Of a stretch of DNA of 64,000 nucleotides, positions 1 through 11,463 are shown in pieces (the stretch's first letter is position 1; each line of letters opens with the position of its first letter). Both the position numbers and the translations under genes were made by a program. The DNA is from Monodelphis domestica (Eukaryota > Chordata > Mammalia > Didelphimorphia > Didelphidae), in assembly GCF_027887165.1 (NCBI RefSeq), contig NC_077232.1, positions 15,215,255 to 15,279,254 on the forward strand, written 5' to 3'. The notes beneath the pieces were generated by a model. It did no database searches, had not been told where the DNA came from, and saw nothing but the letters and a program-made list of their open reading frames with translations.

Positions 1-3000
1 ATGTAGCACACTAGCCAGCTCAGGATCCTGCATGGGATTATAAAAGTACTGTGGACCAGTTTCAATTACATCATTGTAAGGATGCCATTATAAAAGCTAT
101 GCTAGAATGTTCCAAATATATGGAAGCATGGTAAAATTAGAAAGGCCTAGACAATCAGATAATGAGACATCCTCACAACTCTTGGATAAGGTCATTGACC
201 TGGGGGGTCAATATCTAGTCCTTGATATTTCTAAAGACAAAGATATTGAGCAAATAAAGAGACATTGTGTCAACAACTCTTGCTGGGTGGTCCAAGATTA
301 TTTTAAGATGCCTTGCAAAGGAGGCCTCAGATGGACCTTGAAGAGTTGAGAAACACTGCTTCTTATGTCCTTAAAGGCCAAAAGGAAAAACAGGAAGAGG
401 TTAATAATATCATAGAAACCCTGAGAAAATAAATCAAAATTTTGGAGGATAAAAATTAATAAATAAAACAAAGGGCATGATGCTCAACTAATGGCACTAG
501 CCCCTCACCAAGAACCTAAATATCAGTCCCTTACCTGCTAATTCTGTCATAAGAAGGGTCACATAATGATGAACAGTAGGATTTTTTTCTGGGTGATGAT
601 GAACTATACTGATTGGAGAAATTCTTATAGAAATAATTACAGGAATGATAATTATAATAGTAATTTCAGGAATCATAATTTTAGGATTGATAATAATCCT
701 AGGGACATAAATCAGTCACCTGACAACTCATACAAAATGACCTCTATTTTGTATATTTTATGCTGTATATTTTGAGTGGAGTTCGCCCCTGAAAAACACA
801 GGGAGCTAGTGCCCTTCCGGCCTCAGTCCAAGGTACTAATGAAAGATTATGAAGGTGTATCAGGGGAGGGGGGGGGTGAGGAACAAGAATATGAGGCTAC
901 AAACTTTCCAGACCCTGATGTCTTACTGCTCATTGTCCTTATCCTGCCCCCCCCAGACTAATGAGCCCCATGTAACATTATAGGTTGGTAATATCTATTA
1001 TGATTGCCTTTGGACATGGACACTGGAGTTTCCCAGTCTGTATTGAATAGAACACTTGATTTGTATTGCAGTTCCATTGGCTCAGTTAATGTCAGGGGGG
1101 TATCAGGGACACCCCTAAAGAATCCCAAGCATTCCCCTAGAATACTGTCTGTAGGACCCCTTAGTATGGAACACTGTTTGCTCTTAATGCGTGGTTCCCC
1201 TTTAAATTGGCTGGGGAGAGAACATTTGTGCAATCTTAGGGCCACAATAACTTGCTCTCTAGATGGCTCTATGACACTGGAAGTGCCTAAGGAATCCTTA
1301 ACTTCACTCCCTGTAATTCTTTCAGATACTCATGAAATGAAGAAAACTCCTATTTTTGAGATCCCAGATGATATACATTAGTATCTCTGGGCCACATCAT
1401 CTTCTATTGTTGGCCTACATAAATCAGCTATCCCTGTCCAAATTTAAACAAAATCTTTCCCACCTCTTTCCATTCCTCAGTACCCTCTTTTGAAGGAGGC
1501 AATTGATAACATTAAGCCAGTAATAAATTACCTGATTGACCATGGCATCATAATTCCCTGTGAATCTGAATACAATACACCCATCCTGCCTGTTAAAAAG
1601 TGAAAACTGGGGCCCGATGGCAAGCAGCACTAAAAATTTCTCCAGGATTTGAGAGCTGTGAACAATCACATTATAAAGAGACACCCTGTAGTTTCCAACA
1701 TAAATACTGTTATTTCTTCTGTTCCTAGCATTGGAACATACTTTACAATATTAGCCTTTTGCTCAACTTTCTTCTTTATACCCATTCATGAGAATTCCAG
1801 GCATATCTTTACTTTCACCTTGAATAGCTTCTAGGGGATGTAGACTCATCTTACCCAAAGGTTTGTGGACAGACCTACTTTCTTTACACAATTCTTAACT
1901 GCTGACACAGATGCCATAAAATTTAAATACAGTCATTTAATTCAGTATATGGATGATTTACCCTTGGCCTCATGAAATACCGAAGCATGGAAAGTGGAGA
2001 GCAAACACCTCCACTTAGAGCTACATAGGGGAGGCCACAAGGTCTCCAAGGACAAAGTTCAGTAGTATCTCCCCAAGGTACAATATTTAGGCTTTATTTT
2101 ATCTGCTGGGTCCCTTTTAATGTCCCAAACATATTGAAAATATTGAAAAGTTAACTCCTCCGACCACTAAAAACCAATTGATAGCTATACTTAGAGCAAC
2201 AGGATTTTGTTGGCAGTGGATCCTTTGCTATGGGGAAATAACTAAGTCCCTTGTAGCATTTACCCCAAAAAAAAGCTGTTCTGTGTGCCACTGCCATAGG
2301 CATACCAAATTATGATAAACCATTTACCTTATAGGTTCATTAAAAAAGGCATAACTTTAGATGTTTTAACTCAAATTTTGGTGCCTGCTCAATGCTCAGT
2401 AGCCTATTATTCATCCCATACCTTGATGACTATGTCTAATCCAAGGCCAAATAGACCACAAAGAACTTGACTTGCAAAGAGCCAAATGAGCACAAAACGG
2501 CCAAAGAAACCAAATCAGTTCTATGGGGATTGATGACATTTTGCACAAAAAGCACGATGACTTGACCATATGTGAGAATCGAGCTTGTGGCTGTTGAATA
2601 TGTGTAAATTGAAGGACTTCCTTGTATCACACATTATATCAAGAATATAAAATTGATTGCTCTGACTCCATAATCCCGAAATAAAACAAAGAATAGGGTT
2701 GAACCAGGAAATTCTATTTCCCATTTGGCTTGAGATCTAGTCTCTTTTTCTATTTTCTCTCATGATGTGACAACTTAATGTAGTACAGACTGCTAAACTG
2801 GGTTAGTGACTAATTATGGTTCCACACTTATGGGACATGGAACACTACATGAACCTGTTGTGAGGGGTGATTTTTTTTTCCTTTTTCTTCTTTTTTTACC
2901 CTTCTTCCCAGGATTATTTTTCAAGTTTTCTTTTTTTATGTTTTTTTTAATATGACTTAGAAGTCATTTTCTATTTTAATTTCTTTGATTACTTGATATT

Positions 3001-3785
3001 TTTTGATTCTTGATTCATATGCCTTATAACTTCACCATGTATCCATTGTAATTACTACATGAATTCCTGTATCCTCCTCAGGGGAGAATGTATTATTATT
3101 TTCCTCAGAGGGGACTATGTTATTATTGTAAACTTTGACTTGAATTAGAGACAAAGTTAGAATAAAAGCCTACCTCCCAGAATCTAGAAGGCGTTGTGAA
3201 GATGCCTGCAAAGACCACATACTAATCCAGAAAATCCAGAGTGAATTTTGAGATATGGTGATTTTGAACTTTGAGGGGGTTGAATGCTTTTATTTTTGAA
3301 TGTATTATCTCATACAAAAGAATACTGCCCACTAATTGGCTTTTTGTTAATGAACCTATTATTGGTTTTATTCCTTTTCCTTTTTATTTCCTCCTTTTCC
3401 CCAAATAATTGTAATTTCCTTTTAAAAACTGAAATATTTGTATATACTTCTAATTCAGGTTATAAGTTATGTTTTTGAGATCAATTGAGGAGACTGGTCT
3501 TCCAAAGGATCACAGGGGAATATGTATTGATTTAGAATCTTGAACCCTAGACACTATATTTCCCACAATCCCCTTTTCCTTTTCCTGTTTGTTTGTCTCA
3601 TTACATGGGGGAGTTTTGAGTTCCTGTTTCTACCCACATGGTCTCTTGGAATCAATGGTGGAGGAAAGAGGAGTGGCTCTTGGTTTTTGCTAGCCTTACT
3701 TCCTAATACTTAAAATAAATATTTAATAAATTTTATTAAATATAATACTTGGAGTACTGGATATTAATTTTAATCTTTACATCAG
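1..3785 (+). mobile_element. Endogenous retrovirus fossil, copy A (class I-like), cut by window start
   Basis: A retroviral fossil in + orientation. Its parts occur in the usual order: a capsid-like gag piece at about 107-350, an Asn/Arg-rich nucleocapsid-like stretch at 600-720, a protease trace with a DTG-type motif at about 1019-1340, a reverse transcriptase trace at about 1480-1960, a 3' internal part and a 3' LTR from about 3523. The gag piece matches the one at 53232-53555 and the protease trace matches 13560-13635, so copies A, B and C are one family. The gag and pol features look gammaretrovirus-like, which is an inference from motifs seen by eye. The 5' end lies outside the window. 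The copy is heavily broken, with well over ten interruptions, and looks old. It probably lies in an upstream intron of the V2R gene, in the same orientation. Confidence 0.82.
3523..3785 (+). repeat. 3' LTR of ERV copy A (short type)
   Basis: The boundary follows a purine-rich tract (cacaggggaa) and starts with TG. It carries the 'gaaccctagac...cccacaatcccc' opening also seen in the short LTRs at 12719, 16150 and 46366. It ends in AT-rich sequence with AATAAA-like signals around 3715-3745. The right edge is uncertain by about 20 bases. Confidence 0.6.
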
Positions 3786-3844
3786 ACATCCATAACATCT
3801 GACTGAATTAGAAAACCTTATTTAAAACCAAACCTCAGAAATAT

Positions 3845-4020
3845 AGTAACTGCATAACTCTGGACAAGTCACTTAATCTCTTTTTTTCTCATAGTCCTCA
3901 ATTACAAAACAGGGATAAAATAGCACCTTAATTTCTAGGAAGTCATGATAATAAAATTATTTCTAAGTCATGGTTTTACATGGTGTCTGGCATTTAGTAG
4001 GCAGTACATAAAGCTAGTTT
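3845..4020 (+). repeat. MIR SINE relic
   Basis: This matches the MIR core and 3' part: a 'tctggacaagtcacttaatctc' type box (written here with its breaks: tctggacaag, tcacttaatc), then a run like 'aaaacagggataaaatagcacc', and a tail like 'gtctggcatttagtaggcag'. It is an ancient, inactive insertion. Confidence 0.7.
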
Positions 4021-4164
4021 AAAAAAAGGATGATAATTTTTTATCAACATGTATATAATAATTATTAAATATAAAATGTGATTCTCAAAAATAAAAAATA
4101 ATGTAAAATATATAGTATAATGTGTAATTATAAAACAGCACAATAGAAATACTACCCCCACACT

Positions 4165-4308
4165 ATGATGATTATAATGATGACAATGATGATGACTACA
4201 TCTACTATGATGACTACTTCTACCTTGACTAAGACTACAACTATGATATTATTACTACTACTACTACTGTATTACTGCTACTACTGGGACCACTATTACA
4301 TCTACTAA
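4165..4308. repeat. Imperfect ACT/GAT trinucleotide repeat
   Basis: A degenerate run of GAT, GAC and ACT triplets on the + strand, purest at about 4252-4269. It has no open coding meaning; it is a microsatellite in intronic DNA. The bases from 4309 to about 4757 are AT-rich with nothing I can assign. Confidence 0.7.
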
Positions 4309-4756
4309 TTCTAGGCAAGCACACTTGTCCTTGAATCCTTGAAAATTCTAAATAGATTATCTTTTTGCTCTTATTTGAACTCTTGAATTATTGTTGACAT
4401 TTAAGAAAGTGAAAATATAGCAGTTTAAATTTAGAAATGTATCAAGGGAATAGATTATAGAGAGAATTGGTTGTTTTTAAGTATACCATTAATATCTCCT
4501 GGGTTTTTTCCCATAACATTTCCATACTTAAAAATATTGCTTATTTAATTGCAACATTCTTTTCATTTTATATTTTGACTTCTGAACTCTTTCCATCTTC
4601 CACCCCTACTTCCATTCACTGAGAGGCAAGATAAATGATAAAATATACATGTGAAATTATACAAAATTTGTCTGTATTAGCCTTGTCTCTGAAGAAAAAG
4701 CAGGAAAAGAAAAAGAGTGAGGAATTAAATTTCATTTTATGTTAGGAGTTCATAAT

Positions 4757-4985
4757 TAATCTCTCTAGTAGTGTCTAGTATGTTTTCATGATGAATTCTT
4801 TGGAATTGTCTTGGATCATGTTATTGATCAGAGAAGTCAACTCTTTCACAATTGATCATCACAGCTACAGTGTTATTACTGTGCACAATATCCTGGTGCT
4901 TCTTCTTTCACTCTACAACAGTTCATAAAAGCTTTTCCATGTTTGTCTAAACCAAACCTATTGGTATTTCCCTTTAAAAAAGGGA
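4757..4985 (-). mobile_element. L1 3'-end fragment, antisense
   Basis: Read on the - strand this gives the end of L1 ORF2 and the start of its 3' tail (tatgaactgttgtagagtg, then a run resembling 'cagtaataacactgtagctg'). It resembles the left end of the longer antisense L1 at 32040-33640. It is truncated at the 5' side, as most L1 copies are. Confidence 0.6.
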
Positions 4986-5238
4986 AAAAGGGAAGTTTTA
5001 GCTTTTGTTTTATCATAGATCTTGATTTCTACTTTTTTATTTTTAAATTCAGCAAAATTCTATACATTCTGCTAAAGCCCTTATTTTAATTCAAAGAATT
5101 TTTGTTACCTGCATTTTTATGGCACGCAATATATTGTCTGATTTTGATTTCTTATGCATTGTGGTTTGATGCCATTTATGAATTAATCTATCTCATTTCC
5201 ATTCTTATTCATGATTACACTACTACCTATTTCTCTCC

Positions 5239-5241
<3 letters not shown>

Positions 5242-5271
<30 letters not shown>

Positions 5272-5272
5272 T
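5242..5272. repeat. (TA)n followed by poly-T
   Basis: About ten TA units run into a T tract. It is a simple repeat in intronic DNA. Confidence 0.85.
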
Positions 5273-5351
5273 GTTTTTCCTTTGTATTCTTTTTGTGTCC
5301 AGTCTTTTACTTAAAATTCTGTTTTCTGTTCATTTGCTTTGTCTTTTACTT

Positions 5352-5905
5352 CAGGGAGGGGTAATATCTCTGGTATGGAGGGCTTGGTGTGGCCTTCTAG
5401 GGCAGCTCTCCAGCCACTGACCCTCACCTGACACCCAGCTCTCACTTGTAGCTCCTAGTAGCTGCTAGCATGCGGCAGCGGCCACACCCCGGGCAACAGT
5501 TTCGACAGGCCAGCTAAACCTTGTGAGGGTAGCCATCGGATCAACGTCGAAGCCTGGTGAACTAGGGCTTTGCTCACCCAGCATGTGAGGACTGCTTTGG
5601 CGGAACAGGTGGAAGAAACCAACAAGAAGGTGCAATGGCTGAGATGGCGATGCAGCAAGGCACTGTGGAATGCTTAAGGCGTGATGGAGCACAAAAGACA
5701 ACACGGCCATCCAGTGCAGCCAAGGAAGTCTCCAGGTGTAACAACTTTTTGTGCCAATGGACCCAGGCTTCCAAGGCCGAGAGAGTGGGACTGTCTCTGT
5801 GCATCGACTTTTCCACTTAAATCTTCATGCATAGGTGTCTTTGTGCACAAAAACGCACACAGACAATCATCATCCTCGGTTCGAGAGACAACCAACAACA
5901 ACATT
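5352..5905. repeat. Dispersed non-LTR-like repeat, copy 1
   Basis: About 550 bp that recurs, closely similar and in the same orientation, at 45513-46085. The two copies share a GC-rich body with CpG sites and the phrase 'gacaatcatcatcctcggtt' near the right end. They then finish in different short-unit tails (AAC-like here, ACT-like in the other copy). Variable simple tails and lack of LTRs suggest a retroposed SINE-like element, perhaps driven by an RTE-type LINE; the family name is not established. Antisense open frames of about 80 codons occur in both copies, but I take them as chance frames in a CpG-containing repeat. It lies left of V2R exon 4, probably in an intron. Confidence 0.65.
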
Positions 5906-6707
5906 TCCTTCCATAGTACTTCTCTGGGGTTCAACCATTGCTTGCTCATTTTTCTTTTATTTCCACTGCAAAAGATCTTTCTTGGGTGCATTTTTATATA
6001 AATTAATTTCTCTATTTGTCCTCTCACTTCCAACAAAATAATTATATTGGTATTTTAAAAATTGTTCTCTCTCAAATATTCTTCAATTTTGTTATTATTT
6101 CATTTTCTTACAATCAATTGTAATGCAACAACATCTTTCATTTTTTGTTTTACTAAAATTTTTTCCTTTATTTTGTTTCAATGATTTTTTTGGAATTGTT
6201 TACTCTGTTAAATATTTGTATTCTCCTTTTCTTCTTTACCTTAAATTTCAGCAATATGAATTGAAAGAGTTCTTTAATCCTAAATTTACCTCATCAGATA
6301 TTCTATAAATCTTTTATAGACTTTTCCTAAGGAAAAAGACTTCTTGTTGAAAGCCACATATTGTCTGTGAATACAGATTTTTTTTTTCAAAAGAACTTGG
6401 AATAGCAGATGTCATAGGTATTTGAAAGAAATTCATGATTTGTTGGAGGGAAGTTAAAATTACATCTGAGGTCAGTTCATTATCTAGAACATTACTCTTA
6501 TGTCACTTATTATTTGCTAGGAAAAAAGAGAAATCAAGTGTGGAATGCTAGATAAAACTCAGTAAGAAGAATTTATGGAAAAAAAAAGAATGATGGCTTT
6601 TGTAAGCTTCAAACAAATAGCCCATTTTGTGTTGATTATCAAGATGCAGAAGACTGAATGAGCCCTTCTTTCCCTAAGGAGTAACAAACTTCTGCCCTTG
6701 CCTTCAG
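5906..6707. other. AT-rich DNA left of V2R exon 4
   Basis: No repeat or exon could be recognised. The last 20 bases before 6708 are a pyrimidine-rich splice acceptor (cttgccttcag). Confidence 0.5.
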
Positions 6708-6926
6708 CTCCTCCACTTCCTGAAGTGTGTTAATCCTGTCAATGGAATCAAAGATGAGTTAAGTGGGGATGGACCCTCCACGACTGCTGAGAGATATGAT
6801 ATCCTGAATTTTAGATCATTCCCTGGTAAGATTTGGACAGAGGTGAAAGTTGGAGAAGTGATTCCTCAGGAAAAAGTGTTAAGCATTAATGAAGAGAACA
6901 TAGATTGGCCAGAAGATTTCCCCCAG
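6708..6926 (+). CDS. Vomeronasal receptor type 2 (V2R), exon 4-type, partial gene
   Basis: This 219-bp exon encodes 73 codons with no stop. It is bounded by the acceptor 'ccttcag' and the donor 'gtaagag', both in phase 0. The peptide (LLHFLKCVNPVNG, then ERYDILNF, then VKVGEVIPQ and NEENIDWPEDFPQ) is the end of the extracellular ligand-binding domain of family C receptors and matches the V2R exon before the cysteine-rich one in length and motif order. Its last codon joins in frame to exon 5 at 8297. V2Rs are pheromone receptors of basal vomeronasal neurons that signal through Go and TRPC2; that role is family knowledge. Exons 1-3 are not visible between 3786 and 6707 and probably lie left of the window. 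Confidence 0.9.
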
Positions 6927-8296
6927 GTAAGAGTCAGGTGAATGAGAGCTACATAGATGAGGCTGTTAGAAGCCTGGACACTGCTGTCTTCTCATTAGAC
7001 CTTAAAACTTCCCTGAAGACATTGTGAATGACTAGGACAGGACTGAAACATCTACTTTCCTCTTTTGCTCTCAGTAAGACAGAAGCTTGATTCCTCTTAT
7101 TTCTTTGTCTTAATATTCCTGTAAAAGTCTTTCTGATTAAGTTATATAATGATCTGAATTAATCACATGATGAAAATCTTGAAATACCTCAGATCAAGTG
7201 GGCAAGTTTGAATAGCAACAGAAGGAGGGACAGTGGAAAATGTTAACCCTCAAAAGAGACCTGTAACACCAAAGTATAGCTGATATTAACATCTGATCAT
7301 GAATCTGTCTTCCCCAAAATTCCCATGACTGCTTTTAGAGGCTCTTAATGCAAATGTGCCTGCATAATGGGAAGAGTGTCAGTAGTCAGGAAGCCTCCTT
7401 TTCTCCAGTTCAAATCTGGCTTCAAATATGTACTAGCTCTATGAGTCTGGGTTAGTCACTAAATCGTTTTTCCTTAAGTTTTTATGTTTTGTAAAATCTG
7501 TTGGACAAGGAAATGGTTAACCACTCTTTCATCCTTTGCAAGAAAATCCCAAGTAAGCTTGTGAAAAGTGGCACAAATGCAAAATGACCAAATGACAAAT
7601 CAAATGTTGTGGGCATTTCCTCTTCTGATATTGAACTTATATCTAGATTCAATTCTTTTTGTCTATGGGAAGTCATAAATCCCACCTTCTCTGAATAATC
7701 AGAGGTACCTCCAGATGCCACACTAGGAAACAAGATCAACCATTCAAATAACTTGATTCTTATTAATCAAGCAGATTCAATCAAACTTAAATATTAGTTA
7801 ATTATTGCTTTAAAATTTTTAATTAAAAATTTATTATAAAATCTCTAAAGTTGTGACTTTCTGAAAAAAAAAAAACAGGTACCTTACACAAATTAGAAGA
7901 ACAAGACATTTTTAGTGAACAAAAATATAAAGAAATATTTCCTCTCCTGTGAGCAATATGTTACTTCAACATTACTTGTACAAAATGAAGTTCACTGTAG
8001 AGATTTGCTGTCACATATTTTGTGGAAAATATAGTATCAAAATATTTGTATTTTAAAAATTGGAGCAGCTATAGTGTGTCTTGTGTCGATTCTGTCCATA
8101 TTCATGTGTTTAGGAGCAGATTAGATGGAGTTGAAGAGGAATCATTGGAAGAAAAATCTCCGTTCAGAAATATATCATCCTTGTATTTCGAAACTTCAAA
8201 TATTTTATTCTAAATGTTTGCTACAGAAGAAGTTTTAAATCATCATTTCCTCATCTTGTACTGATATTTTTTTCTCTTCCTTTTATGGAAACTCAG
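6927..8296. other. V2R intron 4 with a MIR relic
   Basis: Intron between the exons at 6708-6926 and 8297-8420. A MIR relic in + orientation lies at about 7370-7500 (it keeps 'ttcaaatctggcttcaaat' and the 'gttagtcactaaatc' box). Apart from that the sequence is AT-rich and unassigned. It ends in 'ctcttccttttatggaaactcag' split as a pyrimidine tract plus AG. Confidence 0.7.
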
Positions 8297-8420
8297 ATTC
8301 CTAGTTCTATATGCAGTGTGGCCTGTGGCCCCGGGTTCAGGAAGCAATTTCTTGAAGGCCGGCCCATTTGCTGCTTTGACTGTACCTTGTGCCCTGATGG
8401 GAAGATTTCTAATAAAACAG
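8297..8420 (+). CDS. V2R exon 5 (NCD3G cysteine-rich domain)
   Basis: The exon is 124 bp, the exact length typical of this V2R exon. It reads IPSSICSVACGPGFRK, then EGRPICCFDCTLCPDGKI and SNKT, and its last base G joins the AT at 11464 to form an Asp codon. It carries six of the nine conserved cysteines of the NCD3G linker, which couples ligand-binding closure to the helical bundle; the other three are at the start of exon 6. The splice donor is 'gtgggt'. No stop and no frame change are present, so the exon looks functional. Confidence 0.93.
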
Positions 8421-9149
8421 GTGGGTGCCTAAAGAAAAAGAATTCTCCCAAATTATAAATACTAGATTTCTATCTTTTTATTTAATTTTAGTTTCATGGC
8501 TTAACCTGGGAAGTTTTTCTCTTACCAGAGTAATATGGAATATTTCTATGTTATATGGTGTCCTAAGAATATTTACTTCAATTAGCAAAATTCCATTTAC
8601 TATAGCTTAGACCTTGAAAATTATATTCCCATATTTTCCGCACAATTATTTTCCATTCATTTTTTACTTTTAAGTAAAACTAATTTCATTTTTAGGTTTC
8701 AGAATTTAAAGAATACATTGGAGCAGATTTATATTTATGTATTGACATTATACCTTTAAAATATTCTAAATATTTAAAATGTTTTGGAAATTATAGCAAA
8801 ATTGTTTTCAAATTAAAATTGTGTTTATTATAGTGAACATATTTTCTTTTAAAAAATTCCATTAAACATTCAACTGTGTTCAGATAACTGTTGACATCTT
8901 ACTGTAAAAAAAAAGATCAATCTCTAATCTAATAGCATCCCCTGTTTAAAACATATTTTAACTGTAATTCTGAAAGATTTCTTAAATTTCAAAAGCACAA
9001 GATAAATTAGAAATAGAGTAGTAATGTATTATATGATATATTGAAATTAAGTACAAATAACAGGAATAAAACAATTCCTTATTCCCTGATGAGTATTTTC
9101 ATTTAAACTAGAAAGAGATGAAAGAATTATTGATCATTTGAAACCAACA

Positions 9150-10021
9150 TGAATCTTAAAACTGCTCAGACTGTACCTTAGAAGATTTGGTTAAGTTATT
9201 CCCCATTTTAAACAATGGAGGTACTTAGGAATGTATTGGGAATTTTATCATTATTCCACCCATACTTAGGCATACTTTAGGGGACGAAAAAGTTGTAAAA
9301 CTTCTTACTGAACAATGAAAGAGTCCCTAACTCATACTTATTGTGAGGCCAAAACCTTAAGCTAGGTCTATTTTTAGATCTAATACAAAAGGGTACTAAG
9401 TACCTATAAAAGTTAAATTAATCACTAAAAGTTCAAGCAACTTTCAAAAGGCAAGTTTAACAAAAGAGGTGTGAAGTTTTAGTCTATTCAGAGAAGGTGA
9501 TAAGAAAAGAAGATTTGAATTTAAAATGGTCAGTCCTGTGGAAAATTGTCTACTGTGATGGGTAGATGTTAAAATTTAGGGGAGGTGACATAAAAGAAAT
9601 TTCTCTTTAAAAGGAGCTGGCTCTCTCTACTTAGAGAAAGTTTGGGTTAGTTGGAGCTCAGTCTAGTTTGGAGTACCTGGCCCTCTGAACTTAGATTGAG
9701 TTTGGAAGCTGAATTGGAGGGTCTCTCTGAACACTAGAGTTTTGCTTGGGACATAATCTTGTGGTGAGTGAGAAAAGCCTAGACCATTTGGCCTAGGCCC
9801 TAGCATTTTCCTACTATTTCCTCTTACTCAGTCTCTTTCCCTTCCCATAATTCCTTCATTCATATTAATTAAAATCTCCTTAAAAGCACAGCTGACTTGG
9901 GTATTTCATATTTGGGAATTTTCCCATGGCGACCACTTATTTTTTATTTAAATCAAGACACTAAAAATTATCTTTACAGTGTGGCAATTCACAGTCTTGA
10001 AAACCATATTTTTTGTGGTCA
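9150..10021 (+). repeat. Long-type LTR relic in V2R intron 5
   Basis: About 830 bp (9150-9978) matches the 5' LTR of ERV copy C at 50979-51749, from 'tgaatcttaaaa' to 'atctttaca'. A further 43 bases are shared with the leader of copy C (ttggcaattca-like stretch to 'tggtca'). It is therefore more likely the left stump of an ERV than a clean solo LTR. It differs from copy C at many sites and carries small insertions, so it is older. It lies in the same orientation as the V2R gene. I saw no exact target-site duplication. Confidence 0.75.
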
Positions 10022-11463
10022 AACTAATGAATATATTACTTGGTGCACACCAGTTTCTTTCTATTTCCCCTAACTCTGCCATTTGCAATGCATAGGCAAA
10101 ACAGTGTATATAAGACTTAGAACCATCTTTAATGATGTTTGTTTCTCTTATATTTTTCTTCCTTCTTTGCTAAGATTGAATAAAATAATGAGGGTCTAAT
10201 ATACTAAAAATTCATGACTGTCTCCATTTCTTCATGAGAAAAAGGAATAAAAGATTATTAATATCATAGTGCTAATAGTCAACTGAAATTGAAAAACTGA
10301 GTATAAAAATGCCATGTATAAATCACAAAGGGTGACTGGTCTTCGTTCTACCTATTATTGATTTTTTTTTACTTTTTTTTATTTTTTTCCAAAGGCTCAA
10401 TGGTAAGAAATGGTTTATATTCAATATTTCTAGATTATGACTAAATTGGCATCTACCCTCTAACTGAATAATGAATGATTTGTAATCCATCAGTGTTTGA
10501 ATAAATGCTATTTAATCAAATTCCTCTTCCTATAATATTTCTCTCGTATATCTCTAAATTTCACTCTCTCCCCAAATCTCATGAGCATAAATAAAAACTC
10601 TAGTCAATAAGTATATATTTTATTAATAGTTCAGGTAAAATATAGCAAAGAATTAGACATATATGTACATTTATAAGAAGCATAAACTTGGTGAGAGAAA
10701 TAGTCCTTGATAATGAAATAATGCTAATGTATGCAATAAAAGCATCATCCTGATAAGTGGAAATCATGAAGAAGACAGATTTGATATCAACACTTAATAA
10801 CCTGAAGAAAGTTTGGAGACATTGCTATAGATGCATGATACTTTCTAATTAAAAAAACCAAAATATTTTTGAAAACTATCTTTAACAACTTTCAATGGGA
10901 CATGTTTGATTACCATCAACAGAATCCTATACCTAAAGAAACCAGAGGACTTGCAATTGTGCATTTTCTTTAAAGAATTATTATAATACACAATGTTTAC
11001 AGAATCAATTATTCTCTATTTCATTAGTATTGTGAGAATACTATATACAAATATAAAAATATACACAAACTATATATATATATACGTATATATATATGTA
11101 GATAGATACATAGATAGATATACATATAGTCATCACTTAGGCCTTAAGGTCTTTCTGTGGAGATTTAAATTTTGTAATGGGTCATAGTTTAGTTTTCATT
11201 TAAGAAATATGTGACAGAATGAATAATTAACAAGTTTTTTTTCCCACAAGTAGAGATAAAGAGAAACTCAAATATGTTTTTTAATTTTATTGACTGTCTA
11301 GAATTCTTATTCTTCTGACTGAAGAGGAGTTCCAAAAAAATGTTGAGCTTCATGTGGAATGTCTAATATTGAAATTACTGGGGAAAGAAAAATTGAACTT
11401 ACTGGAGAAAGAAAAATATACTGAATATAAAAGAGAGTGAGATTAATTTTTATTGTATTTCAG
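10022..11463. other. Right part of V2R intron 5
   Basis: AT-rich sequence without a recognised gene. A mixed (TA)n/(GATA)n simple repeat lies at about 11066-11130. The intron ends with 'attgtatttcag', the acceptor of exon 6. The left part of this intron (8421-9149) is also AT-rich and unassigned. Confidence 0.6.

Noticed and set aside
4165-4308. CRISPR-like or regulatory array in the triplet repeat
   Set aside because: It has no regular repeat-spacer pattern; it is a degenerate microsatellite in vertebrate DNA.
5465-5816. Antisense open frames of about 80 codons, also found at 45626-45977
   Set aside because: They recur because the whole DNA repeat recurs. They overlap other frames on both strands and show no known domain.
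9150-10021. Clean solo LTR
   Set aside because: The likeness to copy C continues 43 bases past the LTR end into leader sequence, and no target duplication is clear, so it is better read as a truncated ERV end.
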